DNA from: Haloechinothrix sp033042135
GTDB taxonomy: Bacteria > Actinomycetota > Actinomycetes > Mycobacteriales > Pseudonocardiaceae
Assembly (NCBI RefSeq): GCF_033042135.1
Contig: NZ_WBXM01000006.1
Span: 229,536 to 293,535 of the forward strand
Length of the DNA stretch: 64,000 nucleotides
Direction of reading: 5' to 3'
In this document: positions 29,619 to 37,204 of the stretch, in pieces
How the letters are laid out: each line of letters opens with the position of its first letter
How positions within the stretch are numbered: position 1 is the stretch's first letter
Translations under genes and position numbers: made by a program
Notes under the pieces: model-generated
The model's database searches: none
Told to the model about the DNA's origin: nothing
Seen by the model: the letters and a program-made list of their open reading frames with translations, nothing else

Positions 29619-30494
29619 ATGAAAGGGATCGTGCTCGCCGGGGGCAGTGGCACGCGGCTGCATCCCATCACGCAGGCGGTGTCCAAGCAGCTGCTCCCGG
29701 TCTACGACAAGCCGATGGTGTATTACCCCCTCTCGGTGTTGATGCTGGCCGGTATCCGGGAGATCCTGATCATCTCCAGCCCCGCGGACCTACCGAACTT
29801 TCGCAAGCTGCTCGGTGACGGTGAGCAGCTCGGGGTCAGTTTCAGCTATGCCGAGCAACCCACCCCCAACGGCCTGGCTGAGGCGTTCCTGATCGGCGAG
29901 CGGTTCATCGCGGGCGAGCCGGTGGCGCTGGTTCTCGGCGACAACATCTTCTACGGGCAGGGGTTCTCGCGGCAGCTGCAACGCGAGGTCGGCGAGGTGA
30001 CCGGGTGCACCCTGTTCGGCTATCCGGTGAACGACCCCGGCCGGTACGGCGTCGGCGAGACGGATCCGGACGGGCGCTTGGTCTCGCTCGAGGAGAAGCC
30101 CGCCGAACCCAGGTCCAACAAGGCCATCACCGGTCTCTACCTCTATGACAGCTCCGTTGTGGACATCGCCCGATCGCTGGCGCCCTCGGCGCGCGGTGAG
30201 CTCGAGATCACCGATGTCAACCTGACCTACCTGCGGCAGGGTCGCGCGAAGCTTGTGGATCTGGGACGCGGCTTCGCCTGGCTGGACACCGGCACGCACG
30301 ACTCGCTGCTGGACGCTGCCCAGTTCGTGCAGGTCCTCGAACGCCGGACCGGCGTGCGGATCGCGTGCCTCGAGGAGATCGCGCTACGTATGGGTTTCAT
30401 CGACGCCGACCAGTGCCACGCGCTCGGCCGCAAGTTGGCCAACACCGGGTACGGCGATTATGTGATGAACATCGCCAGCCAGCATGCCGGCTGA
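29619..30494 (+). CDS. rmlA: Glucose-1-phosphate thymidylyltransferase
   Basis: This 291-residue enzyme makes dTDP-glucose from dTTP and glucose-1-phosphate, the first step towards dTDP-rhamnose and related sugars. It starts MKGIVLAGGSGTRLHPIT with the nucleotide-binding loop GGSGTRL, and carries SKQLLPVYDKPMVYYPL, LGDNIFYGQG, EEKPAEPRSN and GFAWLDTGTHDSL, all typical of RmlA. I chose the ATG at 29619 because TTGGGGGGAC precedes it and the family motif begins there. No other rml genes are adjacent, so it probably serves the cell wall or another sugar pathway encoded elsewhere. Confidence 0.96.
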   Translation: MKGIVLAGGSGTRLHPITQAVSKQLLPVYDKPMVYYPLSVLMLAGIREILIISSPADLPNFRKLLGDGEQLGVSFSYAEQPTPNGLAEAFLIGERFIAGEPVALVLGDNIFYGQGFSRQLQREVGEVTGCTLFGYPVNDPGRYGVGETDPDGRLVSLEEKPAEPRSNKAITGLYLYDSSVVDIARSLAPSARGELEITDVNLTYLRQGRAKLVDLGRGFAWLDTGTHDSLLDAAQFVQVLERRTGVRIACLEEIALRMGFIDADQCHALGRKLANTGYGDYVMNIASQHAG

Positions 30495-30554
30495 AACCGG
30501 CTTGCACAGACTGGCACGGCTGGCACGGGCGCTGCCCGTCACGCCTTCCGGCGA

Positions 30555-31409
30555 TCACCGCCTGCCGCGGCGCGCCATCCCTTCCAGCCTGCGCACCCGA
30601 TCGCTGATCGGCGGGTGCGTGCTGAACAGCTGGGTCAGCGACTGCCCGGATCGGAACGGGTTGGCGATCATCAGGTGTGACTGCGAAACCAGGTTCGGCT
30701 CGGCGGCCAGCGGTGCGGCCTTGGTCCCGAGCTCCAGCTTGCGCAGCGCAGCGGCCAGCGCCAGCGGGTCGCCGGTCAGCTCCGCGCCCGATGCGTCGGC
30801 CTGGTACTCCCGGGAACGGCTCACGGCCATCTTGACGATGCCAGCCGCGATCGGCCCCACCAGTACGAGCAGCAGGCCAACCAGCGGGTTGCCGCCGTTG
30901 CGGCCACCCGCGAACATCGCGATGTAAGACAGATAGCTCACCACGCTGGCCAGCACCCCGGCGATACTCGAGATGAGTATGTCCCTGTTGTAGACGTGGG
31001 AGAGCTCGTGCCCGAGCACGGCACGTAACTCCCGCTCGTTGAGCAGCTCGAGAATGCCCTGGGTGCAGCACACCGCCGAGTTGCGGGGATTGCGACCGGT
31101 GGCGAAAGCGTTCGGCGAGCGTGTCGGGCTGACGTACAGCCTCGGCATCGGCTGCCGTGCCGTGCTGGACAGTTCCCGGACGATCCGGTACATCGCGGGT
31201 TGCTCGGCCTCCGAGACCGGCCGCGCGCGCATCGCACGCAACGCCAGCTTGTCCGAGTTGTAGTAGGCGTAGCCGTTCATGGCCAGGGCGAGCAGCAGGC
31301 CGAAGAACAACGCTCCCTGGCCGCCAATCAACCAGCTGATTCCGATGATCAAGGCGCTCAGCAGCCCGAGCAGCATCGCGGTCCGGAACCCGTTTCGATG
31401 CGCGTGCAC
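30555..31409 (-). CDS. htpX: Membrane zinc metalloprotease HtpX
   Basis: This 284-residue M48 protease removes damaged membrane proteins. Two N-terminal helices (AMLLGLLSALIIGISWLI and ALFFGLLLALAMNG) precede the active site HELSH at about residues 134-138. Two more hydrophobic stretches follow (ILISSIAGVLASVVSYLSYI; LVGLLLVLVGPIAAG), then the third zinc ligand in SREYQADASGAEL. I chose the GTG at 31407-31409, which follows GGGGAGGCGAGCAG; a TTG 36 bases upstream is a poorer choice. It is convergent with rmlA. M. tuberculosis also has htpX near grcC1 and the menaquinone genes. Confidence 0.95.
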   Translation of the reverse strand: MHAHRNGFRTAMLLGLLSALIIGISWLIGGQGALFFGLLLALAMNGYAYYNSDKLALRAMRARPVSEAEQPAMYRIVRELSSTARQPMPRLYVSPTRSPNAFATGRNPRNSAVCCTQGILELLNERELRAVLGHELSHVYNRDILISSIAGVLASVVSYLSYIAMFAGGRNGGNPLVGLLLVLVGPIAAGIVKMAVSRSREYQADASGAELTGDPLALAAALRKLELGTKAAPLAAEPNLVSQSHLMIANPFRSGQSLTQLFSTHPPISDRVRRLEGMARRGRR

Positions 31410-31547
31410 CTGCTCGCCTCCCCACTGCAGCTTCGTTGCGCTCAACGAATGCCTGTCGCCAGTCCAACGACCGAGTGTGCCCTGCGAGTTCCGTATACCA
31501 GGACACCGAGGCGAGGAGGGTCACATCAGGGGCGGGAACGAGGGACG

Positions 31548-32432
31548 CTACCCGTCCCGCAGCTCGAGGGTGCAGCACTTCGGCCCGCCGCCCGCCTTAC
31601 GTAGCTCGGACACATCGACCCCGATCGGCTCGTAGCCCCGCTCGGCGACCGCCGCTATCAGGTGTTCGGCCTGCTCCGGAAGGATCACCCTCCGGCCGTC
31701 CGACAGCGCGTTCAGCCCGAAGGCCTCGGCATCGGCGCGGGTCGCGCGGATCGCGTCCGGGAACATCCGCTCGAGCACCCTCCGTGATCCGGGTGAGAAC
31801 GCCTCGGGGAAGTAGGCGATGACGGCACCGGAACCGGCCGCCTCATCCGGGGACCGCCCGCCTTCTTCGGAGAGCACGAACAGCGCCGTGTCCAGGTGGT
31901 AGAAGTGGGGGTCCACCAGCTGAAGGGACACCACGGGCACGCCGAACACCTCTTGCGCCTCGTCGTGGGCACGCGGGTCGGTGCGGAACCCGGTACCGGC
32001 CAGCAGCACCCGCCCGGTCCACACGAGATCCCCCTCGGCCTCGTTGATCTCGGTCGGCATGACGACCTCGGAGTACCCATTGGCGAGGAACCACCTGCGG
32101 TAGTGCTCGGCCTCCGGGGCTCGTTCGGCGTTGCGAAAGCGGGAGCCGAGCACGGTGCCCCCGATCACGGTCGCCGCGTTCGCGGCGAACACCATGTCGG
32201 GCAGTCCGGGCTGGGGCTCGATCTCCTCGACCGTGTGTCCCAGCTCGCGGTAGATATCGCGCAGTCGTGACCACTGCGCCATGGCGAGCTCGGTGTCCAC
32301 CGGCAATCGCGGGTTCATCCACGGGTTGATGACATAGCGCACCGTGAAGTAGCGCGGCGGGCACATCAGGTAGCGCCGGCGTGTGGCCACCGGCTCGCGC
32401 GTCATCCGGGCAGGTTCCGCAACAGCTGTCAT
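31548..32432 (-). CDS. Amidinotransferase/dimethylarginine dimethylaminohydrolase-family enzyme
   Basis: This 294-residue protein belongs to the guanidino-group-modifying superfamily, which includes DDAH and arginine deiminase. It shows MVFAANAATVIGG, NEAEGDLVWTG, the active-site His in DPHFYHLDTAL and the catalytic Cys near the end in GGGPKCC (C286/C287). The likely substrate is arginine or a methylated arginine, giving citrulline or ornithine. It is divergent from an Lrp/AsnC regulator, as in M. tuberculosis Rv2323c/Rv2324, so a role in arginine catabolism is likely. The ATG at 32430-32432 lies seven bases after a good -10 box, suggesting a leaderless mRNA. Confidence 0.85.
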   Translation of the reverse strand: MTAVAEPARMTREPVATRRRYLMCPPRYFTVRYVINPWMNPRLPVDTELAMAQWSRLRDIYRELGHTVEEIEPQPGLPDMVFAANAATVIGGTVLGSRFRNAERAPEAEHYRRWFLANGYSEVVMPTEINEAEGDLVWTGRVLLAGTGFRTDPRAHDEAQEVFGVPVVSLQLVDPHFYHLDTALFVLSEEGGRSPDEAAGSGAVIAYFPEAFSPGSRRVLERMFPDAIRATRADAEAFGLNALSDGRRVILPEQAEHLIAAVAERGYEPIGVDVSELRKAGGGPKCCTLELRDG

Positions 32433-32439
32433 ATTTCCC

Positions 32440-32499
32440 AATCTAGATCGCCCGAAGTCGGCGATCAATTGACAAGTATTGCGGGTACTCGGGCAGAAT
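32440..32499. promoter_or_regulatory. Overlapping divergent promoters
   Basis: Minus strand: TTGATC (32463-32468), 17-base spacer, TAGATT (32440-32445), with the enzyme's ATG seven bases on. Plus strand: TTGACA (32469-32474), 19-base spacer, CAGAAT (32494-32499), with the regulator's ATG seven bases on. The two -35 boxes abut, so one protein bound there could control both genes. Both transcripts would be nearly leaderless. Confidence 0.65.
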
Positions 32500-32506
32500 A
32501 TTGCGC

Positions 32507-32962
32507 ATGAACGAGCTTGACAAGCGAATCGTTTCATGCCTGCTGAGCAACGCTCGCGCCAGCTACGCCGAGATCGGCCAGACCGTCGGGCTGTCGGCGC
32601 CTGCCGTCAAGCGCCGCGTCGACCGGCTCCTGGACACCGGCGTGCTGCGCGGCTTCACTGCCGTCGTGGACCCGGAAGCGCTGGGCAGAGGGACGGAAGC
32701 GTTCGTCGAGATGCACTGCAAGGGCAACGTCTCGCCCAACCGCATCCGGGCTGCGGTCGAGGCACTTCCCGAGGTCGCGGGCGCGTACACGGTCTCCGGT
32801 GCCGCCGACGCGATCGTTCACCTGAAGGCCGCGAACATCCACCACCTCGAATCCGCCCTCGAACGCCTGCGCGATCTCGAGATCGTGGACACCACCGTCT
32901 CCACCGTCGTGCTGTCCACACTGCTCGAACGCGCCCCGGTACCGTCGGAGCCGGCACAGTGA
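32507..32962 (+). CDS. Lrp/AsnC family transcription regulator
   Basis: This 151-residue regulator has an N-terminal winged helix-turn-helix (MNELDKRIVSCLLSNARASY, EIGQTVGLSAPAVKRRVDRL) and a C-terminal RAM ligand-binding domain (VEMHCKGNVSPNRIRAAVEA, VAGAYTVSGAADAIVHLKA). Lrp proteins sense amino acids and often control the divergent gene, here the amidinotransferase, so arginine or a product is the likely effector. I chose the ATG at 32507; a TTG two codons upstream is also in frame. The crotonase-like gene follows 64 bases downstream. Confidence 0.92.
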   Translation: MNELDKRIVSCLLSNARASYAEIGQTVGLSAPAVKRRVDRLLDTGVLRGFTAVVDPEALGRGTEAFVEMHCKGNVSPNRIRAAVEALPEVAGAYTVSGAADAIVHLKAANIHHLESALERLRDLEIVDTTVSTVVLSTLLERAPVPSEPAQ

Positions 32963-33026
32963 GCACGGCAAGCAGCGCCACCGCTCCCGGCAGGACGCTG
33001 CGGCACGAGACAGCGGAGGAAACGGC

Positions 33027-33794
33027 ATGAACGGACAGATCACCGCAGAACACCGCGACAGTGTGGCTGTGATCACCGTGTCCGATCCCGAGCGGCGCAA
33101 TGCGCTGACGCTCGACCTCTCGGCGCAGCTGGCTGCCGCGGTCGCCGATGCGGAGCGGGATCAGAACGTGCACGCCGTTGTCGTGACCGGGGCACCACCC
33201 GCGTTCTGCGCGGGCGCGGATCTCTCCGCGCTGGGCACGGCACGCGAGGACGGTCTCCGCGAGCTCTACGCGGGATTCCTCGCCGTCGCCCACTGCTCAC
33301 TGCCGACGGTGGCCGCGGTGAACGGCGCCGCGGTCGGTGCGGGACTGAACCTGGCACTCGCGGCCGACGTCCGGCTCGCCGGGCCACGTGCGCGGTTCGA
33401 CACGCGGTTCCTGCGCCTCGGCATCCACCCCGGCGGCGGTATGACCTGGATGCTACAGCGCGTCGTAGGGCCGCAGCAGGCCGCGGCGATGGCGCTGTTC
33501 GGTGAGGTGCTCGACGCCGCTGCCGCGAAGGAGGCCGGGCTGGTGCACCGCGTGGTCGACGGCGAGCCCGACGACCTCGTGGCGGCTGCAACCACCTTCG
33601 CAGCCGGAGCGGCCGACGCTCCCCGAGAGCTGCTCGATGTGACCAAGCGCACCATGCGCGCCACCCGCTCGCTCGCCGAGCACGATCAGGCGGTGGACCT
33701 GGAGATCGCCCCGCAGCTCGAATCGATCGACTCACCGGAGTTCGCCGCACGACTGGCGGCGAGCAAGCAACGGATCAGCGGCAAGAACGGCTGA
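33027..33794 (+). CDS. Crotonase-fold protein, enoyl-CoA hydratase-like without the catalytic glutamates
   Basis: This 255-residue protein has the crotonase fold, with the oxyanion-hole segments FCAGADLSALG (60-70) and NGAAVGAG (99-106) that bind acyl-CoA. Both catalytic glutamates of rat enoyl-CoA hydratase (E144 and E164) appear to be replaced, by N108 and F128, in my hand alignment. Simple hydration is therefore doubtful; it may be an isomerase, a hydrolase or a non-enzymatic acyl-CoA binder, like some mycobacterial EchA proteins. GGAGGAAACGGC precedes the ATG at 33027. It is in the same direction as the Lrp gene and could share its transcript. Confidence 0.85.
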   Translation: MNGQITAEHRDSVAVITVSDPERRNALTLDLSAQLAAAVADAERDQNVHAVVVTGAPPAFCAGADLSALGTAREDGLRELYAGFLAVAHCSLPTVAAVNGAAVGAGLNLALAADVRLAGPRARFDTRFLRLGIHPGGGMTWMLQRVVGPQQAAAMALFGEVLDAAAAKEAGLVHRVVDGEPDDLVAAATTFAAGAADAPRELLDVTKRTMRATRSLAEHDQAVDLEIAPQLESIDSPEFAARLAASKQRISGKNG

Positions 33795-34135
33795 TCGCGG
33801 GCGGCAGACCCACCCCGGGAGTCGCGCCCGCACCGGACCGGGCCACGTGCACTGTGCGGTCGGTCACCCCGCCCTGGGAAAACCCGTTACCACAGGTAAC
33901 CTTAGGGGTCATGACCTGGCGGAATAAGGTTCCGTCCACCCAGTGGAAACTCGGCTCACTCGTTCGTCATCACGACACAATCCGAGCTAACCTCGAATTA
34001 CGGCCGATGCGCACATGGGCGTGGCGCGACCTCGCACGTCGCCGTAGCGATCGGTCGCGAAGCTGACCGCCACACGCACACGAGACACGAGGCCGCCCAC
34101 GCCGCGCCTGCCGGGAAAGAAGGATTCCTGCACCG
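33795..34135 (+). promoter_or_regulatory. Upstream region of korAB with a short palindrome
   Basis: These 341 bases hold no gene I can support. A perfect inverted repeat GTTACC-ACA-GGTAAC lies at 33886-33900 and could bind a regulator of korAB. GGTAACCTTAGG beside it is a poor match to iron-repressor boxes. No clear -35/-10 pair stands out. Confidence 0.4.
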
Positions 34136-36043
34136 ATGACCACCGACGAAACCACGGCACTGAAGGCAAACCGGCCCACCGAAGTGACCCGTCTCGAGCG
34201 GGTGGTCGTCCGGTTCGCCGGTGATTCCGGTGATGGTATGCAGCTCACGGGGGATCGTTTCACCTCGGAGGCGGCGGCGTTCGGTAACGACCTGGCCACC
34301 CTGCCGAACTTCCCGGCGGAGATCCGCGCCCCGCAAGGCACCCTCCCAGGCGTGTCGTCGTTCCAGCTGCACTTCGCCGACTACGACATCCTGACCCCGG
34401 GCGATCGCCCTGACGTACTGGTGGTGATGAACCCGGCTGCGCTGATGGCCAACATCGGTGACCTGCCCCGGGGTGGCACCGTCATCATCAACACCGACGA
34501 GTTCACCCAGCGGAACCTGACCAAGGTCGGTTACGAGCAGAGTCCCCTCGAGGACGGTTCGCTCGAGCCCTACGTGGTGCATCAGGTGGCGATGTCCACG
34601 TTGACCAAGGGGGCTCTCGAGGAGACCGGCCTTGGCAAGAAGGACGCCGAGCGCTGCAAGAACATGTTCGCCCTCGGGTTGCTGTCGTGGATGTACCACC
34701 GACCTACCGAGGGCACCGAACGGTTCTTGCGGGACAAGTTCGCGGGTAAGCCCACACTTGCCGAGGCCAACATCCTGGCGTTCCGTGCAGGCTGGAACTA
34801 CGGCGAGACCACCGAGTCGTTCGCCACTACCTACGAGGTCGCTCCCGCGTCGCTGCCGAAGGGAACCTACCGACAGATCACCGGCAACCAAGCGCTGGCT
34901 TACGGGATTGTTGCCGCGGGTCAGCAATCCGAGCTACCGGTCATGTTCGGTTCGTACCCGATCACTCCGGCCAGTGATGTGCTGCACGAGATCAGCAAGC
35001 ACAAGAACTTCGGCGTGACGACCTTCCAGGCCGAGGACGAGATCGCCAGCATCGGCGCCGCGCTCGGCGCTTCCTACGGCGGGGCGCTCGGTGTCACCTC
35101 GACCTCGGGTCCCGGCGTGGCGCTCAAGAGCGAGACCATCGGTTTCGGAGTGATGACCGAGCTGCCGTTGATCGTCATCGACGTGCAGCGTGGCGGCCCC
35201 TCGACGGGTCTGCCCACCAAGACCGAGCAGGCCGACCTGTTGCAGGCGATGTACGGACGCAACAGCGAATCCCCTGTGCCGATCATCGCCCCGCAATCGC
35301 CCGGAGATTGCTTCGACGCCGCGCTGGAGGCCGCCAGGATCGCACTGACCTACCGCACCCCGGTGTTCCTGCTCTCCGATGGGGCCATCGCCAACGGCTC
35401 CGAACCGTGGCTGGTCCCCAGTGTGGACAGCTTGCCCGACCTGCGGGTGACCTTCGCCACCGAGCCCAACGCCGCCGACGGGTCCGGCGAGTTCTGGCCG
35501 TACGTGCGCGACCCGGAGACACTGGCCCGCGCGTGGGCCGTGCCCGGCACCGCAGGCCTGCAGCACCGCATCGGTGGGCTGGAGAAGGCCGACGGCATCG
35601 GTCACATTTCCTACGACCCCGACAACCACGACCGGATGGTGCGGCTACGCCAAGCCAAGATCGACAACATTCCCCTCCCGGACGTGACCGTCGACGATCC
35701 GGGCGGCCAGGCCGAGGTACTGGCGCTGGGCTGGGGTTCGACCTTCGGGCCGATCGGGGCGGCCTGCCGGCGCGTACGCGCCAACGGCATGTCCATCGCC
35801 CAGGCCCACCTGCGCCACCTCAACCCGCTGCCCGCCAACCTCGGCGAGGTTCTCGCGCGCTACCGGCGGGTCATCGTCCCCGAGATGAACCTCGGCCAGC
35901 TCGCACAACTCATTCGCGCCCGCTACCTGGTCGACGCCATCAGCCACACCAAGGTCGCCGGGCTGCCGTTCAAGGCGGAGGATCTCGAGGCCACCTTCAC
36001 CGATCTCGTCATCAGCTCCAACGGCAAGGAGGGTCACCAGTGA
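34136..36043 (+). CDS. korA: 2-oxoglutarate:ferredoxin oxidoreductase, alpha (gamma-alpha fused) subunit
   Basis: This 635-residue subunit, with KorB, oxidises 2-oxoglutarate to succinyl-CoA and passes electrons to ferredoxin. The N-terminal gamma-type domain (VVRFAGDSGDGMQLTGDRF, PAEIRAPQGTLPGVSSFQL) is fused to the alpha domain from about residue 240 (GNQALAYGIVAAG, GSYPITPASDVLHE, TSTSGPGVALKSETIG, QRGGPSTGLPTKTEQ). The fused arrangement is normal in actinobacteria. The start is ATG at 34136. Its stop overlaps the korB start as GTGA. Substrate choice between 2-oxoglutarate and pyruvate is inferred from family resemblance to mycobacterial KorAB. Confidence 0.93.
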   Translation: MTTDETTALKANRPTEVTRLERVVVRFAGDSGDGMQLTGDRFTSEAAAFGNDLATLPNFPAEIRAPQGTLPGVSSFQLHFADYDILTPGDRPDVLVVMNPAALMANIGDLPRGGTVIINTDEFTQRNLTKVGYEQSPLEDGSLEPYVVHQVAMSTLTKGALEETGLGKKDAERCKNMFALGLLSWMYHRPTEGTERFLRDKFAGKPTLAEANILAFRAGWNYGETTESFATTYEVAPASLPKGTYRQITGNQALAYGIVAAGQQSELPVMFGSYPITPASDVLHEISKHKNFGVTTFQAEDEIASIGAALGASYGGALGVTSTSGPGVALKSETIGFGVMTELPLIVIDVQRGGPSTGLPTKTEQADLLQAMYGRNSESPVPIIAPQSPGDCFDAALEAARIALTYRTPVFLLSDGAIANGSEPWLVPSVDSLPDLRVTFATEPNAADGSGEFWPYVRDPETLARAWAVPGTAGLQHRIGGLEKADGIGHISYDPDNHDRMVRLRQAKIDNIPLPDVTVDDPGGQAEVLALGWGSTFGPIGAACRRVRANGMSIAQAHLRHLNPLPANLGEVLARYRRVIVPEMNLGQLAQLIRARYLVDAISHTKVAGLPFKAEDLEATFTDLVISSNGKEGHQ

Positions 36044-37104
36044 CCGCCATCGATCTCGGGCTGCCCGCGCTGGGTGGGTTGGACGATGTGCCGACCTCCG
36101 AAGAGGCGCAGAAGGCCAAGGACTACAAGTCCGATCAGGAAGTCCGCTGGTGCCCGGGCTGCGGCGACTACATCGTGCTGAACACGGTGCAGTCGTTCCT
36201 GCCGAGTCTGGGGCTCAAGCGCGAGAACATCGTGTTCGTCTCCGGTATCGGGTGCTCGTCGCGGTTCCCGTACTACATGAACACCTACGGGATCCACTCC
36301 ATCCACGGCCGCGCACCCGCGATCGCGACCGGCCTGGCCTCCAGCCGCCCCGATCTCTCGGTCTGGGTGGTAACCGGGGACGGGGACGCGCTGTCCATCG
36401 GCGGCAACCACCTCATCCACACGCTGCGCCGCAACGTCAACCTGACCATCCTGCTGTTCAACAACCGCATCTACGGGCTCACCAAGGGGCAGTACTCACC
36501 CACCAGCGATCAGGGGATGGTCACCAAGTCCACCCCGATGGGTTCGGTCGACACCCCGTTCAACCCGATCTCGCTCGCGCTCGGCGCCGAGGCCACCTTC
36601 GTCGCGCGCGCCCTCGATTCCGACAAGAAGGGCCTGTCGGAGGTGCTGCAGGCCGCCGCATCGCACCGCGGGTCGGCACTGGTCGAGATCTACCAGAACT
36701 GCCCGATCTTCAACGACGGCGCCTTCGACGTGCTCAAGGACAAGGATGAAGCCGCCAGCAGGCTCATCCCGCTACAGCCCGGTGAGCCGGTCACCTTCGG
36801 CACCGACGGCGACTACGCGGTGGTCCGTTCCGGCTTCGGCGGCCTCCGGGTCGCCAGGACCAGCGACGTCGACCCCGGCGACATCGTCGTCCACGACCCC
36901 ACCATCGACGATCCCGCCTACGCCTTCGCGCTCTCGCGGCTGGATGACCAGACACTGACCCACACCCCTACCGGCATCTTCCGGCAGGTCGCCCGGCCGA
37001 CCTATGACGACCTCGCCCGCGAGCAGGTCACCAAGGCTGTCCAGAACAACCCCGGCGACCTGCAAGCCCTGCTGACCGGCAACGACACCTGGACCGTCAG
37101 CTGA
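36040..37104 (+). CDS. korB: 2-oxoglutarate:ferredoxin oxidoreductase, beta subunit
   Basis: This 354-residue subunit binds thiamine diphosphate and a 4Fe-4S cluster. Cluster cysteines are visible in CPGCGD (C38, C41), GIGCSSRFP and YQNCPIF. The thiamine site is GDGDALSIGGNH, and IYGLTKGQYSPTS is a family motif. I chose the GTG at 36040, which overlaps the korA stop; a much longer in-frame reading starts inside korA and is not real. A strong hairpin follows. Confidence 0.94.
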   Translation: MTAIDLGLPALGGLDDVPTSEEAQKAKDYKSDQEVRWCPGCGDYIVLNTVQSFLPSLGLKRENIVFVSGIGCSSRFPYYMNTYGIHSIHGRAPAIATGLASSRPDLSVWVVTGDGDALSIGGNHLIHTLRRNVNLTILLFNNRIYGLTKGQYSPTSDQGMVTKSTPMGSVDTPFNPISLALGAEATFVARALDSDKKGLSEVLQAAASHRGSALVEIYQNCPIFNDGAFDVLKDKDEAASRLIPLQPGEPVTFGTDGDYAVVRSGFGGLRVARTSDVDPGDIVVHDPTIDDPAYAFALSRLDDQTLTHTPTGIFRQVARPTYDDLAREQVTKAVQNNPGDLQALLTGNDTWTVS

Positions 37105-37106
37105 AC

Positions 37107-37140
37107 CCTTGGGCGGGCCGGATTCACGGCCCGCCCAAGG
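37107..37140. terminator. Terminator after korB
   Basis: CCTTGGGCGGGCC (37107-37119) pairs perfectly with GGCCCGCCCAAGG (37128-37140) around an eight-base loop. It starts three bases past the korB stop and faces the convergent membrane-protein gene. Confidence 0.8.
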
Positions 37141-37204
37141 CCGCTCAACGCGGAGCCTCGGGGGCGACTGTCTGCGGCCTTCGAGCCGTTCGGGGCCGTT
37201 CGGG

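Noticed and set aside
33895..33906. Iron-repressor (DtxR/IdeR) box GGTAACCTTAGG
   Set aside because: Only about half of the 19-base consensus matches and korAB is not an obvious iron-regulated target.
35308..36039. Longer korB starting inside korA
   Set aside because: The extra part is an out-of-frame reading of korA; the GTG at 36040 overlaps the korA stop as expected.
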